This document shows, in pieces, positions 48,601-58,600 of a stretch of DNA of 64,000 nucleotides (positions within the stretch are counted from its first letter, which is position 1; every line of letters begins with the position of its first letter). Location: positions 48,822-112,821 of the forward strand of contig JBJOMN010000003.1 in the NCBI GenBank assembly GCA_046052345.1, in the 5' to 3' direction. A program made the position numbers and the translations under genes. The notes under the pieces are model-generated. The model made no database searches. It saw only the letters and a program-made list of their open reading frames with translations, and was not told the DNA's origin. This stretch comes from Pollutiaquabacter sp046052345. Its GTDB lineage: Bacteria; Bacteroidota; Bacteroidia; AKYH767-A; 2013-40CM-41-45.

Positions 48601-51600
48601 CTTCCCCGGCCGTTTCAACAAGCCAGCAGCCCGTTTTCAATTATCCCGTCGCCGGCACGTATTCCGTTACGCTCGTTGCTATTGCCGCAGGAGGCTGTGC
48701 CGATACAGTACAGCAGAACATCATCGTCCATCCGCTGCCACTTGCCGCTTTTTCCGTACCCGATGTTTGTGCGGGAAGCACTTCGGATTTCGCGAACAGT
48801 ACAACTGTCAGCGCAGGCGATGCGATCGGTACTTATCAGTGGCAGTTCCAGAACGGGACTCCTGCTGTCTCGTCTGCAGCCAGTCCTTCCGTACAGTTTC
48901 CTGCACCGGGGTCCTACGCCGTCGGACTGACAGCTACCACGGTCAACGGTTGCGTCGATACTTTTACCGCTGTCGCCCTCGTCCTCCCTCAGCCGGTAGC
49001 ATCCTTTATTGTTTCACCGGTCTGTCTGGGTAACACCGTACAACCTTCCAATACATCCTCGATTCTTCCTGTCGGAACCCCGGTTACTTATGACTGGACC
49101 TTCCCCGGCGGAACGTCTGCATCCGCTTCTCCCACACTCAACTTTACTACTGCCGGAAGTTACCCGGTAACCCTCATAGCCGCTGCCGCCGGCGGATGTA
49201 CGGACACTGTTCAGCAGACCGTTGTCATTCATCCGCTTCCTACGGCTGCTTTCTCTGCGCCGGATTTCTGCGAAGGCGTATCCGGAAATCTGAGTGACCT
49301 GTCTGCGGTTTCCGGTGCGGGTACGATCACGAACTATTCATGGACCATTCCCGGCGCTACGCCGGCTTCCTCTTCGCAGCAGAACGTATCGGTCGTCTTT
49401 GCTGCTGCAGATACCGCGATGGTCGGGCTGTTGGTCACCACTGCGGACGGGTGCTCAGACTCTGTCGTGAATCCGGTGATCATCCATCCGGTGCCTGTTC
49501 TTAACGTTCCCGACATTCAGGTTTGTCCCGGAGCCTCCGGCGCCCTTGTGGCTTCAGGTGCCGCATCCTACCTCTGGAATACCGGAGCCACCACTGCTGC
49601 CATTTCCGTCACACCTGCATCTACGACCGTTTATACCGTAACCGGTACTACCTTGGGCTGTTCTGCTACCGTTACGGCGATTGCGGCGGTCTCGAACTCC
49701 ATGACCGTCAATACCGGTCCCGGTGATACGGTCTGCCTCGGAAGCTCCGTCATGCTGCAGGCCTTGCCTGCTTCCGGGAATTTCACTTATGTCTGGACTC
49801 CCGGTACGGGATTGAGTTCCACATCCGTTTCTAACCCGGTGTCCACACCGGTCGCGGATATAACCTACACCGTCACGGTAACGGATGCTAATGGCTGCTC
49901 GGGTACCAGTGCTGTCCGGGTAATGGTCGATCCATATCCGGTTGCAACGGCAAACGCCACTCCTGTGAATTGTTTCGGGGGCTCTGACGGATCGGTATTT
50001 GCCACCCCTTCCGGTGGTTTCGGGCCTTATCAGTTCTCTTGGTCGAACGGATGTACCTCTGTTTCATGTACGGGTTTGGCGGCCGGTTCCTATTCGGTCA
50101 TTGTTTCGGATGCGATCGGTTGTACGGTGACCGCTTCGGCCACGGTCACGGAGCCGTCCTTGCTGACTGTGTCCGGAACTCCTACGGCTACGGTGCCTTG
50201 TTTCGGCAGCTGCACGGCTGCAGCAGATGCAGTACCTGCCGGCGGAACACCTCCTTATCAGTTTCTCTGGAGCTCCGTCCCGGCACAATCCGCCTCCACG
50301 GCTAACGGTTTGTGTGCAGGCGCCTATCAGTGTACTGTTTCGGACGCTAACGGCTGCACCGCGGTTCAAAGTGTGAGTGTCAGCGAGCCCACGCCGGTGG
50401 TCCCGCAGATCATTTCCGATGTGCCTTGTGCCGGGGGCAGTACATACCTCACGGCCAGTGCAACCGGCGGAAGCGGATCATATACATACTCCTGGTCTCC
50501 TTCAACAGGGCTTTCTTCCGTATCAATTTCCGATCCCGTAGCATCCCCGGCAGCGCTCACGACCTATACCGTGGTTGTGACGGATGCCAACGGTTGTGTC
50601 TCGCCGCCCGATACCGTCAATGTAAATCCTAGTATTGCCCTTACAGTGAATGCAGCGGGAACAGGACCTGTTTGCCCCGGAGATACTGTTTACCTATCTG
50701 CGACCGGTGCAAACGGTAACGGCGGGCCTTACTCGTTCCAATGGTCCGACCAAAATGGCATTACGATTTCCGCCAATGCGAACGTGATTGTCACTCCTTT
50801 TTTCAGCACTTCCTATTTCGTAACCGTTTCGGACGGTTGTTCCTCACCGCAGACGGATTCCGTAGATATCTTGGTGCACATTCCCCCTGACCCTATTGTG
50901 TCCAGCACTCCTGCTGAAGGTTGCGCCCCACTTTGTGTGACTTTCAGCAGCGGCTTGGCACCGGGTGCCGCCACATTATTGTGGGATTTCGGCTCTATGC
51001 TGGGGGACAGTACCGCGATGGAGCCCACGATCTGCTTTGAGACACCGGGAACTTATGAAGTGGATGTAATCGCCACATCGCCGGAAGGTTGTACCGCTGC
51101 TACAGACGCACCGACGAACGTAGTCGTCCATGAAGGACCGACAGCGGATTTCACGATTGATAATTCCACCGGCAATATAAATACTCCTGTTTTCCAATTC
51201 CAGGACGCATCCTCCTCGAACGTCGTGCAGTGGATGTGGAATTTCGGGGACGGCACTCCGTTGTTAAATGGAGGTCCGGTTGCCACCCATTCCTATGCGG
51301 ATGCGGCAGCATCCAACGAATTCCATTCGTTTGTCGCGACATTGTTAGTGACCACGCGTTTCGGTTGCGTAGATACCGTTTCCCGCCCCATCCGTCTTGA
51401 ACCCGTATTTGAATTCTTCATTCCTAACGCATTCACTCCTAACGGGGATGATGCCAATTCTACTTTCTACGGAAAAGGTATCGGCATTAAAGAGTACGAA
51501 ATGTGGATTTTCGATCGTTGGGGTCTGGAAATTTTCCATTGTGAACAAAACGGGTCTAATGTCCCGTGGGATTATCACGGACAGGAAGGAATGTCTTCTA

Positions 51601-51728
51601 ACTGCCGTTGGGACGGACGTGTGGAGGGAAGGCCTGTGCAGCAGGATGTTTATGTTTGGAAGGTCCGTTTGACAGACGTTTTCGGGGTCCGTCACGATTA
51701 TATCGGACGAGTCACGGCGCTTTACTGA
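45690..51728 (+). CDS. Giant surface protein paralogue 2: novel N-terminal domain, ten PKD-like repeats, SprB-like repeats, T9SS type B C-terminus
   Basis: 2012 residues. Signal peptide 1-31 (...LLTAFNSHAQ). The shared N-terminal domain covers 105-337 (CGTCHDMGAENGW to SYWDFACG). Ten PKD-like repeats of about 85 residues follow (422-1270), each with an (A)(A/S)F-x5-C-x-G opening and a late GC(S/A)D(T/S) turn. Two Ig-like domains (about 1271-1418), two SprB-type repeats (NCFGGSDGSV.. and PCFGSCTAAADAVPAGGTPPYQFLWS) and further Ig and PKD domains come next. The type B sorting domain covers 1907-2012 (FIPNAFTPNGDD). It is likely a long surface adhesin. The SprB repeats link it to gliding-type surface proteins. 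Confidence 0.92.
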   Translation: MDISYLFQRICLLRSVGAFSAVLLLTAFNSHAQSIFNEPAAIWRAANLEEFDSLRYKSELISHGIPEGTANELVRQERLLLEQGRKVITNGYTRLPSANTTNNLCGTCHDMGAENGWGVWEASKGTNDQLNSLTLNPTVLPDPPRFSITTGAGIDRLTPGVRPGDPPITVVAPPGFGNSSIRLGQLETDGQGGGCSNAGQLNLPAGCAERLTYCFTVGIMDTNFVYAYAFVMENPSDTNTNNFHTTSQMPFVEFLMLDANGDTVSCAYKRYLANDNFAGQYICNDNRQQRDTAIYKPWTVEGVNLSAYIGQTLTVVITNADCQLGGHFCHSYWDFACGSSASVVTPNCYPNAPDTLTAPDPPDPSATYTYLWYRNNTPSPIGTTQTITAYSQPGDTFTVRITTSSGCFWYARYVPLHFQTSTDFNFTTSCGYASFTDSSYSPSAVAPISFWLWNFGNNVTPPRSTDQNPSPVYFPPGNHTVTLVSGIAYSQGCRDTVTYTVNVPQVPIAAFNRSGNCQGAPVQFTSTSSIGAPDSIVSYAWTFQGGTPSTSNVPNPTVTFANSGQTQITLIVTGSNGCSDTLTRNFTVQATPVAAFTVSSVCLGDTVRLQNSSTIGVSGVQMYYDWTIPGGNPSSSSSRNPLVTFTAPGAYNIELVTSVPAGCSDTAIRTVIVSAPPVAAFTAPPACLGGPVQFTNTSVLSPGDSIVSIHWDFPGGSPSSGNGLNPIVSFPTSGTYPVTMYLTNAGGCSDTIQQNVTIYTNPTASFSVQDICLGAPLVLTNTSTANPPGSPMSYTWSTTLGSFSNDTSANPALTIQSPGTATVTLITNTVGGCADTATQTLNVLPMPSAGFSSSTECLGDLTLFTNSSTVQPGDAIASYAWSFPGAVPSVSSAMNPAVSFAGAGTATVTLVVTNTSGCSDSVSQIVTVLPVPVAAFSGVDVCLGASVAVNNATTILPAGTSVSYSWDAPGASPAVSTSQQPVFNYPVAGTYSVTLVAIAAGGCADTVQQNIIVHPLPLAAFSVPDVCAGSTSDFANSTTVSAGDAIGTYQWQFQNGTPAVSSAASPSVQFPAPGSYAVGLTATTVNGCVDTFTAVALVLPQPVASFIVSPVCLGNTVQPSNTSSILPVGTPVTYDWTFPGGTSASASPTLNFTTAGSYPVTLIAAAAGGCTDTVQQTVVIHPLPTAAFSAPDFCEGVSGNLSDLSAVSGAGTITNYSWTIPGATPASSSQQNVSVVFAAADTAMVGLLVTTADGCSDSVVNPVIIHPVPVLNVPDIQVCPGASGALVASGAASYLWNTGATTAAISVTPASTTVYTVTGTTLGCSATVTAIAAVSNSMTVNTGPGDTVCLGSSVMLQALPASGNFTYVWTPGTGLSSTSVSNPVSTPVADITYTVTVTDANGCSGTSAVRVMVDPYPVATANATPVNCFGGSDGSVFATPSGGFGPYQFSWSNGCTSVSCTGLAAGSYSVIVSDAIGCTVTASATVTEPSLLTVSGTPTATVPCFGSCTAAADAVPAGGTPPYQFLWSSVPAQSASTANGLCAGAYQCTVSDANGCTAVQSVSVSEPTPVVPQIISDVPCAGGSTYLTASATGGSGSYTYSWSPSTGLSSVSISDPVASPAALTTYTVVVTDANGCVSPPDTVNVNPSIALTVNAAGTGPVCPGDTVYLSATGANGNGGPYSFQWSDQNGITISANANVIVTPFFSTSYFVTVSDGCSSPQTDSVDILVHIPPDPIVSSTPAEGCAPLCVTFSSGLAPGAATLLWDFGSMLGDSTAMEPTICFETPGTYEVDVIATSPEGCTAATDAPTNVVVHEGPTADFTIDNSTGNINTPVFQFQDASSSNVVQWMWNFGDGTPLLNGGPVATHSYADAAASNEFHSFVATLLVTTRFGCVDTVSRPIRLEPVFEFFIPNAFTPNGDDANSTFYGKGIGIKEYEMWIFDRWGLEIFHCEQNGSNVPWDYHGQEGMSSNCRWDGRVEGRPVQQDVYVWKVRLTDVFGVRHDYIGRVTALY
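46953..49499 (+). repeat. Ten tandem PKD-like repeat units (about 255 bp each)
   Basis: The encoded units are about 85 residues and are in register: start FxxxxxCxG, middle YxWxFPGGxP, end GCxDT followed by a proline-rich VxPxPV linker. They differ from each other at most positions, so the duplication is old and diversified rather than a recent slippage array. Confidence 0.8.
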
Positions 51729-51869
51729 AAACAGGGCCTATACCCCCTTTTTCATGGTTAAATTCGGGCCTTTCTACTGAACCATCAGCAGGATTTTTTG
51801 TTTTTCCTGTAATTCCGTGCTTACATCTCGATTTCATCCTTATTCCTTTTTTGGGCAGGTGTAATTGGG

Positions 51870-51876
51870 TAACTTG
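51870..51876 (+). promoter_or_regulatory. -7-like box TAACTTG
   Basis: TAACTTGC is one T short of TAnnTTTGC. It lies 25 bases before the GTG at 51902 and so supports that start. Confidence 0.35.
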
Positions 51877-51901
51877 CCTTCATCTCAGCCGACCGTCAAC
51901 A

Positions 51902-54900
51902 GTGGGTATTTCACACCTTGTTTCAAGGTTTTTTCAGGCATGTTTCATTACATGTCTTGTACTGTATTTCTCCTCGGGATCGGCTTTCGGTCAGTCCTTG
52001 AGCGGACCTTCACCTTCTTCGACCAACCAAGATCTTCCTTACAGCGAAGAGCTACCCCTTCCTGAAGCTGTCCAAAAGGTGCTTCATGCCCAGGAAGATT
52101 CCCTGCGCGCATTGGGCTATCAGGTCAACGATCACGGACTTCGGGTCTCCCAGCGTCCGACTTCGACTTCGGCTGCCTGCGGTACATGTTATGACATGGG
52201 CGTGGAGAACGGTTGGGGATATTGGCAGTCATTTCCCGGAACATTCGGTCCGCTGAGCAATCCGGTGCTGACCTTCAGCGCTCTCGGCAATACGCCGGCC
52301 ACACCCCGGTTCACCATCACCAGCGGATCCAATATCGACCGATATTCGCCGGGTGCACCGGGAACGCCAACCTTGCCGGTTGTCGCTCCCGGATTCGGCC
52401 AGCATTCGATTCTTTTGGGACAGGCAGAAACCGATGGGATAGGGGGGAACTGCTCTCAGAGCACTCAGGGGAATCCGGGTCCGGGTTGTGCCGAGCGTCT
52501 GAAATTCTGTTTCACCGTCGGACCGAACGATACGAATTTCATCTATGCGTATGCTTTTGTGATCGAGGATCCCGGGCATGGTCCGGGAGAGGAGCCTTTC
52601 ATATCCTTTACGATGCTGGATGCGACCGGCGACACGGTCTCTTGCGCTTACCAGCGATATGAGGCGGACCAGGCTGATCCCAGGCAATATCTGGCCGGCA
52701 GGACGCGTACGAATTCACAGGGCACCATCACCCAAGCCACCTACAAGCCGTGGACGATTGCCGGTGTGAATCTGACGAACTATATCGGTCAGACCCTTAC
52801 CGTGGTCATCACCAATGCCGATTGTGCGCGAGGCGGGCACTTCGCCCATTCTTACTGGGATTTCAAATGCGGAAATGCGGATGCCATCGTAGTGCCGAAC
52901 TGTATATACAATTCAGCTGACACGTTGACGGGTCCGCCATCTACCGATCCGGTATCCGATCCTTACAGTTACACATGGTTCAAGAACAACACGCCGAATC
53001 CCGTAGGTAATACCCAGACCATTTATCCGTTGTCGCAAAACGGGGATACCTTCACGGTGAGAGTCAGTAATCTGGCAGGTTGTTCCTGGTATGCCCGGTT
53101 CGTTCCGCAGCATGATTCCGTCAAGGCTGATTTCCTTCCTCAGACCCATTGCGGGTACGCGACCTTCATTAACCAGAGCTTTTCGCCTTTCGTCAACGAT
53201 ACCATTTTCTCCTGGACATGGACCTTCAGCGGCGGAACACCGGCTACAGGTACCGGACAGTTCCCCGGAAATATCTATTTCCCACCGGGGGATCACCTGG
53301 TCACACTAATTTCCGGAAGCCGTACTCCCGGTTGTATGGATACCGTACAGCGTATGGTCAATGTGCCGCATGACCCGGTAGCTGATTTCTCAGCACCTGC
53401 GTTATGTGCAAAATCCGATCTTACTTTCACTAATCTTTCGAGTTGCGAGCTCGATGATACGCTGTCTGCATATTCATGGAGCTTCCCCGGTGCGTCGCCA
53501 TCGGTTTCAACCGATTCGATTCCGACCATCCTGTACACTGCAGGCGGCTCTTATCCGGTCACACTGGTCGCCACCACACTGGATGGCTGCAGCGACACGG
53601 TCCAGAAGAATGTACAGGTGCTCCAGCGACCTGCTGCCGCATTCAACGCTTTCACTGTTTGTGAGGGCTATCCGTTGCCGCTTAACAATACCACGGTGCT
53701 GGCCGGTCCGTATCAACCGATGACGTACGACTGGTCAGTCCAGAACGCCACTCCTTCTGTTTCGACCGACTCTTCCCTGATGGTCACCTTCAATTCAGCC
53801 GGTCCTGCCCTGATTACGCTCATCGCAACCACGCCGGAGGGTTGCTCGGATACGACACAGGCGTTGTTGAATGTGAACATCACTCCGGATGCATCTTTCA
53901 CTGCCGACCCGATCTGTGAAGGGGATACCCTCCGTCCGGTGAACCTTACCACGATTGATTCCGGCGCAACCGTGACCGGATATCAATGGTTTTTCACAGG
54001 TGGTGATGTCGATACATCTTCCGCTTTCGAGCCTGCAGTATCCTACGCCCTTCCCGGCAGTTTTCCTGTAACTATGATTGCGACGAGTTCGGCCGGCTGT
54101 GTCGATACCGCCTCCCTTACAGCAGAAGTGAATGCAAGACCTGTAGCATACTTCGTCCTTTCCGATGCATGTCACGGAGAACCGGTTACGATCAATGACA
54201 GTTCTTTTGTTCCGGGCAGTAATGCGGCTTTAAGCTATTCATGGTCGGCTCCGGATGGACAGTTCAGCTCAACTTCGGTGCCGGAGCCGGACATCCAGTT
54301 TGCAGACCCCGGTGTTCATCCGGTTACTTTGCTGGTTACATCCGCTACCGGTTGTGCGGATACGTTGCAACAGATTGCCAATGTAAATTCATTGCCCGGT
54401 GCTGCTTTCTCCTTTCCTCCTGTCTGTCTCGGACAGCCTGCAACCATAGTTAACCAGACATCCGACAACGGAAATTCCCAGATTGCGTATCAGTGGTTCG
54501 TATCCGGTGGTTCCATAGATTTTCCCAATGCCATCGAGCCGGTTTTGATTTTCAGCGATACCGGACAACACAGTGTTGAGCTCATCGCAGTCACCGGCAG
54601 CGGTTGTTCGGATACACTCAGCCAGTCCGTAACCGTCTATAGGCCGCCCATTGCCGCAGTCAGTAACGGGGATTCGGCTTGTGTGCCGGTATGCCATGCC
54701 TTTTCGGACCTTTCTCAAGAGGGAGACGGTTCTATCAACCAGTGGCAGTGGAGTTTTCCGGGCGGAGAACCTGCTTCGTTTTCCGGTCGGGTTCCGCCTG
54801 AAATCTGCTATAATGTTCCGGGATCTTACGATGTCCTTCTTGAAGTTGTGAGTTCGACGGGCTGCAGTTCAACGCGTCTTGTCGACCGAGCTATCAACGG

Positions 54901-55501
54901 CTATTCCGTCCCGACAGCGGGATTCAATGTCACAGGGGAATACAGCGGCACTTCATCGCCGGTTTTCAACTTTGCAGACAGTTCTTCCTCCGATGTTGTG
55001 CTTTGGTCCTGGGATTTCGGGGACGGAAGCCTGTTGACTTCTTCATCGCCCGATCAGACCCATTCTTACTCGTCGGCTGTTCCGGATAATGATTTCTATC
55101 GCTTCCTTATAACCCTTGCCGTAACAACGCGGTATGGTTGTGTAGATACCGTTTACAAGACGATCGATATCCGTCCTGAATTCACCTTTTATGCGCCGAA
55201 TGCTTTCACACCGAATGGCGACGGAGAAAATCAGGAGTTCTTCGCCAAAGGTGTCGGCATCGTGCGTTATGCTATCCGGATTTTCGATCGTTGGGGTCTA
55301 CAACTGTGGAATTGCGAGCAGGAAGGGGATAATGTTCCGTGGGATGCATTCGGAAACGACGGTATGCCGGGTTCTTGCCGTTGGGACGGTACCTATCAAG
55401 GCAGTCCGGTTGAAGCGGACGTATATGTCTGGCAGGTGGAATTGACTGATGTTTTCGGCAGTGAACACTTGTACAACGGTAAGGTGACTGTCACCTATTG
55501 A
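51902..55501 (+). CDS. Giant surface protein paralogue 3: novel N-terminal domain, PKD-like repeats, T9SS type B C-terminus
   Basis: About 1199 residues from a GTG at 51902; the frame has no ATG between the previous gene and the signal peptide. GTG gives a clean signal peptide (VGISHLVSRFFQACFITCLVLYFSSGSAFGQ). The shared N-terminal domain covers 93-323 (CGTCYDMGVENGW to SYWDFKCG). About eight PKD-like domains follow from residue 407; the last has SWDFGDGSL. The type B sorting domain covers 1094-1199 (YAPNAFTPNGDGE...FDRWGLQLW). Same architecture and expected adhesive role as its neighbours. Confidence 0.88.
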   Translation: MGISHLVSRFFQACFITCLVLYFSSGSAFGQSLSGPSPSSTNQDLPYSEELPLPEAVQKVLHAQEDSLRALGYQVNDHGLRVSQRPTSTSAACGTCYDMGVENGWGYWQSFPGTFGPLSNPVLTFSALGNTPATPRFTITSGSNIDRYSPGAPGTPTLPVVAPGFGQHSILLGQAETDGIGGNCSQSTQGNPGPGCAERLKFCFTVGPNDTNFIYAYAFVIEDPGHGPGEEPFISFTMLDATGDTVSCAYQRYEADQADPRQYLAGRTRTNSQGTITQATYKPWTIAGVNLTNYIGQTLTVVITNADCARGGHFAHSYWDFKCGNADAIVVPNCIYNSADTLTGPPSTDPVSDPYSYTWFKNNTPNPVGNTQTIYPLSQNGDTFTVRVSNLAGCSWYARFVPQHDSVKADFLPQTHCGYATFINQSFSPFVNDTIFSWTWTFSGGTPATGTGQFPGNIYFPPGDHLVTLISGSRTPGCMDTVQRMVNVPHDPVADFSAPALCAKSDLTFTNLSSCELDDTLSAYSWSFPGASPSVSTDSIPTILYTAGGSYPVTLVATTLDGCSDTVQKNVQVLQRPAAAFNAFTVCEGYPLPLNNTTVLAGPYQPMTYDWSVQNATPSVSTDSSLMVTFNSAGPALITLIATTPEGCSDTTQALLNVNITPDASFTADPICEGDTLRPVNLTTIDSGATVTGYQWFFTGGDVDTSSAFEPAVSYALPGSFPVTMIATSSAGCVDTASLTAEVNARPVAYFVLSDACHGEPVTINDSSFVPGSNAALSYSWSAPDGQFSSTSVPEPDIQFADPGVHPVTLLVTSATGCADTLQQIANVNSLPGAAFSFPPVCLGQPATIVNQTSDNGNSQIAYQWFVSGGSIDFPNAIEPVLIFSDTGQHSVELIAVTGSGCSDTLSQSVTVYRPPIAAVSNGDSACVPVCHAFSDLSQEGDGSINQWQWSFPGGEPASFSGRVPPEICYNVPGSYDVLLEVVSSTGCSSTRLVDRAINGYSVPTAGFNVTGEYSGTSSPVFNFADSSSSDVVLWSWDFGDGSLLTSSSPDQTHSYSSAVPDNDFYRFLITLAVTTRYGCVDTVYKTIDIRPEFTFYAPNAFTPNGDGENQEFFAKGVGIVRYAIRIFDRWGLQLWNCEQEGDNVPWDAFGNDGMPGSCRWDGTYQGSPVEADVYVWQVELTDVFGSEHLYNGKVTVTY
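53120..55180 (+). repeat. Tandem PKD-like repeat region of paralogue 3
   Basis: About eight units of 80 to 88 residues, with the same AxF-x5-C-x-G opening and GCxDT end as in paralogue 2. Units are diverged from each other. Confidence 0.7.
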
Positions 55502-55536
55502 TTTTCAGGCATTTTCCTTCAATCAGGCAACTAATC

Positions 55537-55571
55537 CGTCCTTCGTACGTAGAAGGACGACAGGCCTTTTT
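55537..55571 (+). terminator. Hairpin with nearby T-run after paralogue 3
   Basis: CGTCCTTC (55537-55544) pairs with GAAGGACG (55552-55559), loop of seven. A T-run begins seven bases later (55567). The gap makes it a weaker terminator candidate. Confidence 0.4.
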
Positions 55572-55632
55572 CTGCTGTTTTTTATAGTAGATTCAGGGCT
55601 GAAAATGCCACCGGTCGCTGTTTTTCGGCCCC

Positions 55633-58600
55633 ATGAAAAGCTGCTGCAAATATTGTTTGACGGTTCTCCTGTCTTTCGTCCTTTTATTGCCTTTTGGAGC
55701 CTTTTCGCAGACACTCATCATGAACGAGGTGTCCAATGGCCCGACAGGTAATCAGGAGTATGTGGAGTTCGTGGTTGTCAGCGATGCGGTCACGTATGAC
55801 TGCAACAGTCCGGTGCCTCCATGCATCGATATACGGGGATGGATTTTCGACGATAACAGCGGGTATCACGGTAATGACGGAATCGCACAGGGCGCCGTCC
55901 GTTTTTCCCAGGATCCGATATGGTCTTGCGTTCCGCTGGGAACGATCATTGTTTTGTATAACAACGGCGACAGGAATCCTGCGCTACCGGCGGATGATTT
56001 ATCACTTACCGACGGTAATTGCTCGGTCGTCGCACCCCTGAACAGCACGTTGTTCGAGTCGAATATCACCACACCGGGAGCGGTTGCATGCTCTTATCCG
56101 GCAACCGGGTGGACACCGGGCGGCAATTGGAACAACACAGTCCTCGCTAATATCGGCGACTGTGCTCGCATTGTGAACCTTGCCGGCTGCGAGGTGTTTT
56201 CCGTATGTTATGGCGGAGACACGTTGAATAATCTGATTTATTTCAGCGGGACAGGCGGCCAGCGGGTGTTCTATTTCAACGACTCCGATCCCACACTGCA
56301 GAGTAACTGGACATCCGGCAGCGCTTCACCTTCTCCCGGCGACCAGACACCCGGCGCACCGAACAATGCCGCTAACGCGACATTCATCGCACAGTTCAAT
56401 AACAACTGCACACCGATCACACCGATTATCGTGACCGCCTCCTCCACATCCTCGGGCTGTCTTTGCGACGGTACCGCTACTGCAGCAGCGACAGGGTCGA
56501 TACCGGATTACTCCTATTCCTGGTACGACTCCTCTTTTCAGCCCATCGGACAGGATTCTGCAGTGGCTACCGGGCTTTGTGCGGGAACCTATCATGTGAT
56601 AGCTACTTCACACATCAATTGTCCCGATACTGCTTCGGTAACCATTGTACCCGGAGGTTCGGTAAGTCTCAGCGTCCCGCCAGTCAACGTTTGCTCCGGA
56701 GGAACCGCTACACTGACAGCTATTCCCTCGGATCCGGGAGGTCAGTTCTCATGGTCTTTTGCAGGAGCCTCCGGTTCCTCAGTGACATTCACCCCGATCA
56801 CCACGACCACCTATTCCTGCACCTACACGCTCGGCTCGTGCTCTACCACCGCGTTTTCCACCGTCACCGTTAATCCGATGCCCGCGATTACACTTGCTCC
56901 TGCAACTTCGTGTGCCGGAACAGCTGTTCAGCTTGTTCCCTCTGTATCGCTACAGGGTGGTAATTACAGCTGGTCCCCCGGAGGACAAACGACTCCTACA
57001 ATTACCGTCAATCCTGTATCCACCACGAATTATACGGTCACTTATGATTTGAACGGATGTTCCGCCACCACTCTGGCTGCTGTCACCGTAAGGGCATTAC
57101 CGCAATTGACGCTCGCCGGCGCTTCCGTATGCAGCGGTTCATCCGCCACCCTTTCCGCAAACGCTTCACCTTCGGGAGGAACATATCTGTGGCAGCCGGG
57201 AGGACAGACAACATCGTCCGTAACAGTCACTCCTGCCTCCACTTCTGCTTATACCGTCACCTATACCGAGAGCGGTTGCAGTACTTCCTCCGCCTCAACA
57301 GTTACCGTAGTTCCGTTGCCTTCGGTTGCAGTAAACGGCTCTTCTGTTTGTCCGGGACAGACAGCGAATCTTTCCGCTTCGGGCGCTTCTTCGTATGTCT
57401 GGAGCACCGGTGCGACCACCTCTTCCATTTCAGTCGCACCTGCTGCGACCACGGTTTATACAGTCACGGGTACTGCCAACGGCTGTGTGAATTCCGCTAC
57501 CGCAACAGTGACGCTGCTTGCGCCTCCTGTCGTATCCGTATCCCCGTTGACAATCTGTCCGGGCGCTTCCGGTACACTAACCGCTACCGGTGCAACCTCC
57601 TACCTTTGGAATAACGGCGCTACATCGTCCTCTATCACCGTAACTCCAGCGTCCAGCACTGCCTATACGGTCATCGGGTATGACGGAAACTGTTATGACA
57701 CCGCTACTGCGACGGTCACGGTAGGGGCTTCCCTCATCGTATCTGCCAACAGTGCCAGCATATGTCCCGGTCAAAGCGCTACGCTGACCGCGACCGGTGC
57801 GTCTTCCTACACGTGGAGCAACGGAATGACCACTGCGTCGATCACCGTCTCCCCGGCAGCAAGTGCTTCCTACACGGTCACCGGTTTCTCGGGCGCATGT
57901 TCAGCCAGTGGTATAACCACGGTGACAGTAAATTCGCCGCCGGTTCTTTCCGTGAATGACTTCACCATTTGTCCTGGTCAGCCGGCAGTATTGTCCGCTT
58001 CAGGAGCAGCAGGATATGCCTGGAGCAACGGCGCCACTTCCGCTTCTGTCAGCGTTCAGCCTGCGTCTACGACCACCTATACGGTTACCGGTACAGGTGC
58101 CACAGGATGTACGGCAACCGCTACAGCTACTGCATTCGTGTTGCCTGCTCCGGTCGTGACGGTCGCCGATGATACGATTTGTTCAGGTCAGGCTGCATCG
58201 CTGACAGCTGTCGGTGCTACAAGTTATCTTTGGAGCAACGGAGCTACGACGGCGACGATAAACGTTTCTCCCGCTTCCACCGCATCCTATACTGTCATAG
58301 GGACATCCGGAGGATGCACTGATACGGCATCAGGCAGAGTGACTGTAAGCGCTCCTCCGGTTGTCTCGGTTAACTCTGCCAACGTATGTAACGGCCAGTC
58401 CGCCACCTTGACTGCGTCCGGTGCCGCCGCTTATTTGTGGAGCAGCGGATCGACAGGTGCCTCATTAACGGTAAGTCCGACGCAGACGACATCTTATTCT
58501 GTGACCGGAACGACTTCCGGATGCTCTGCGACCACCGTCTCCACCGTCTCCGTCCTTCCATCGCCCACCATTACCGTCTCACAAGCTACGGTCTGTGAAG

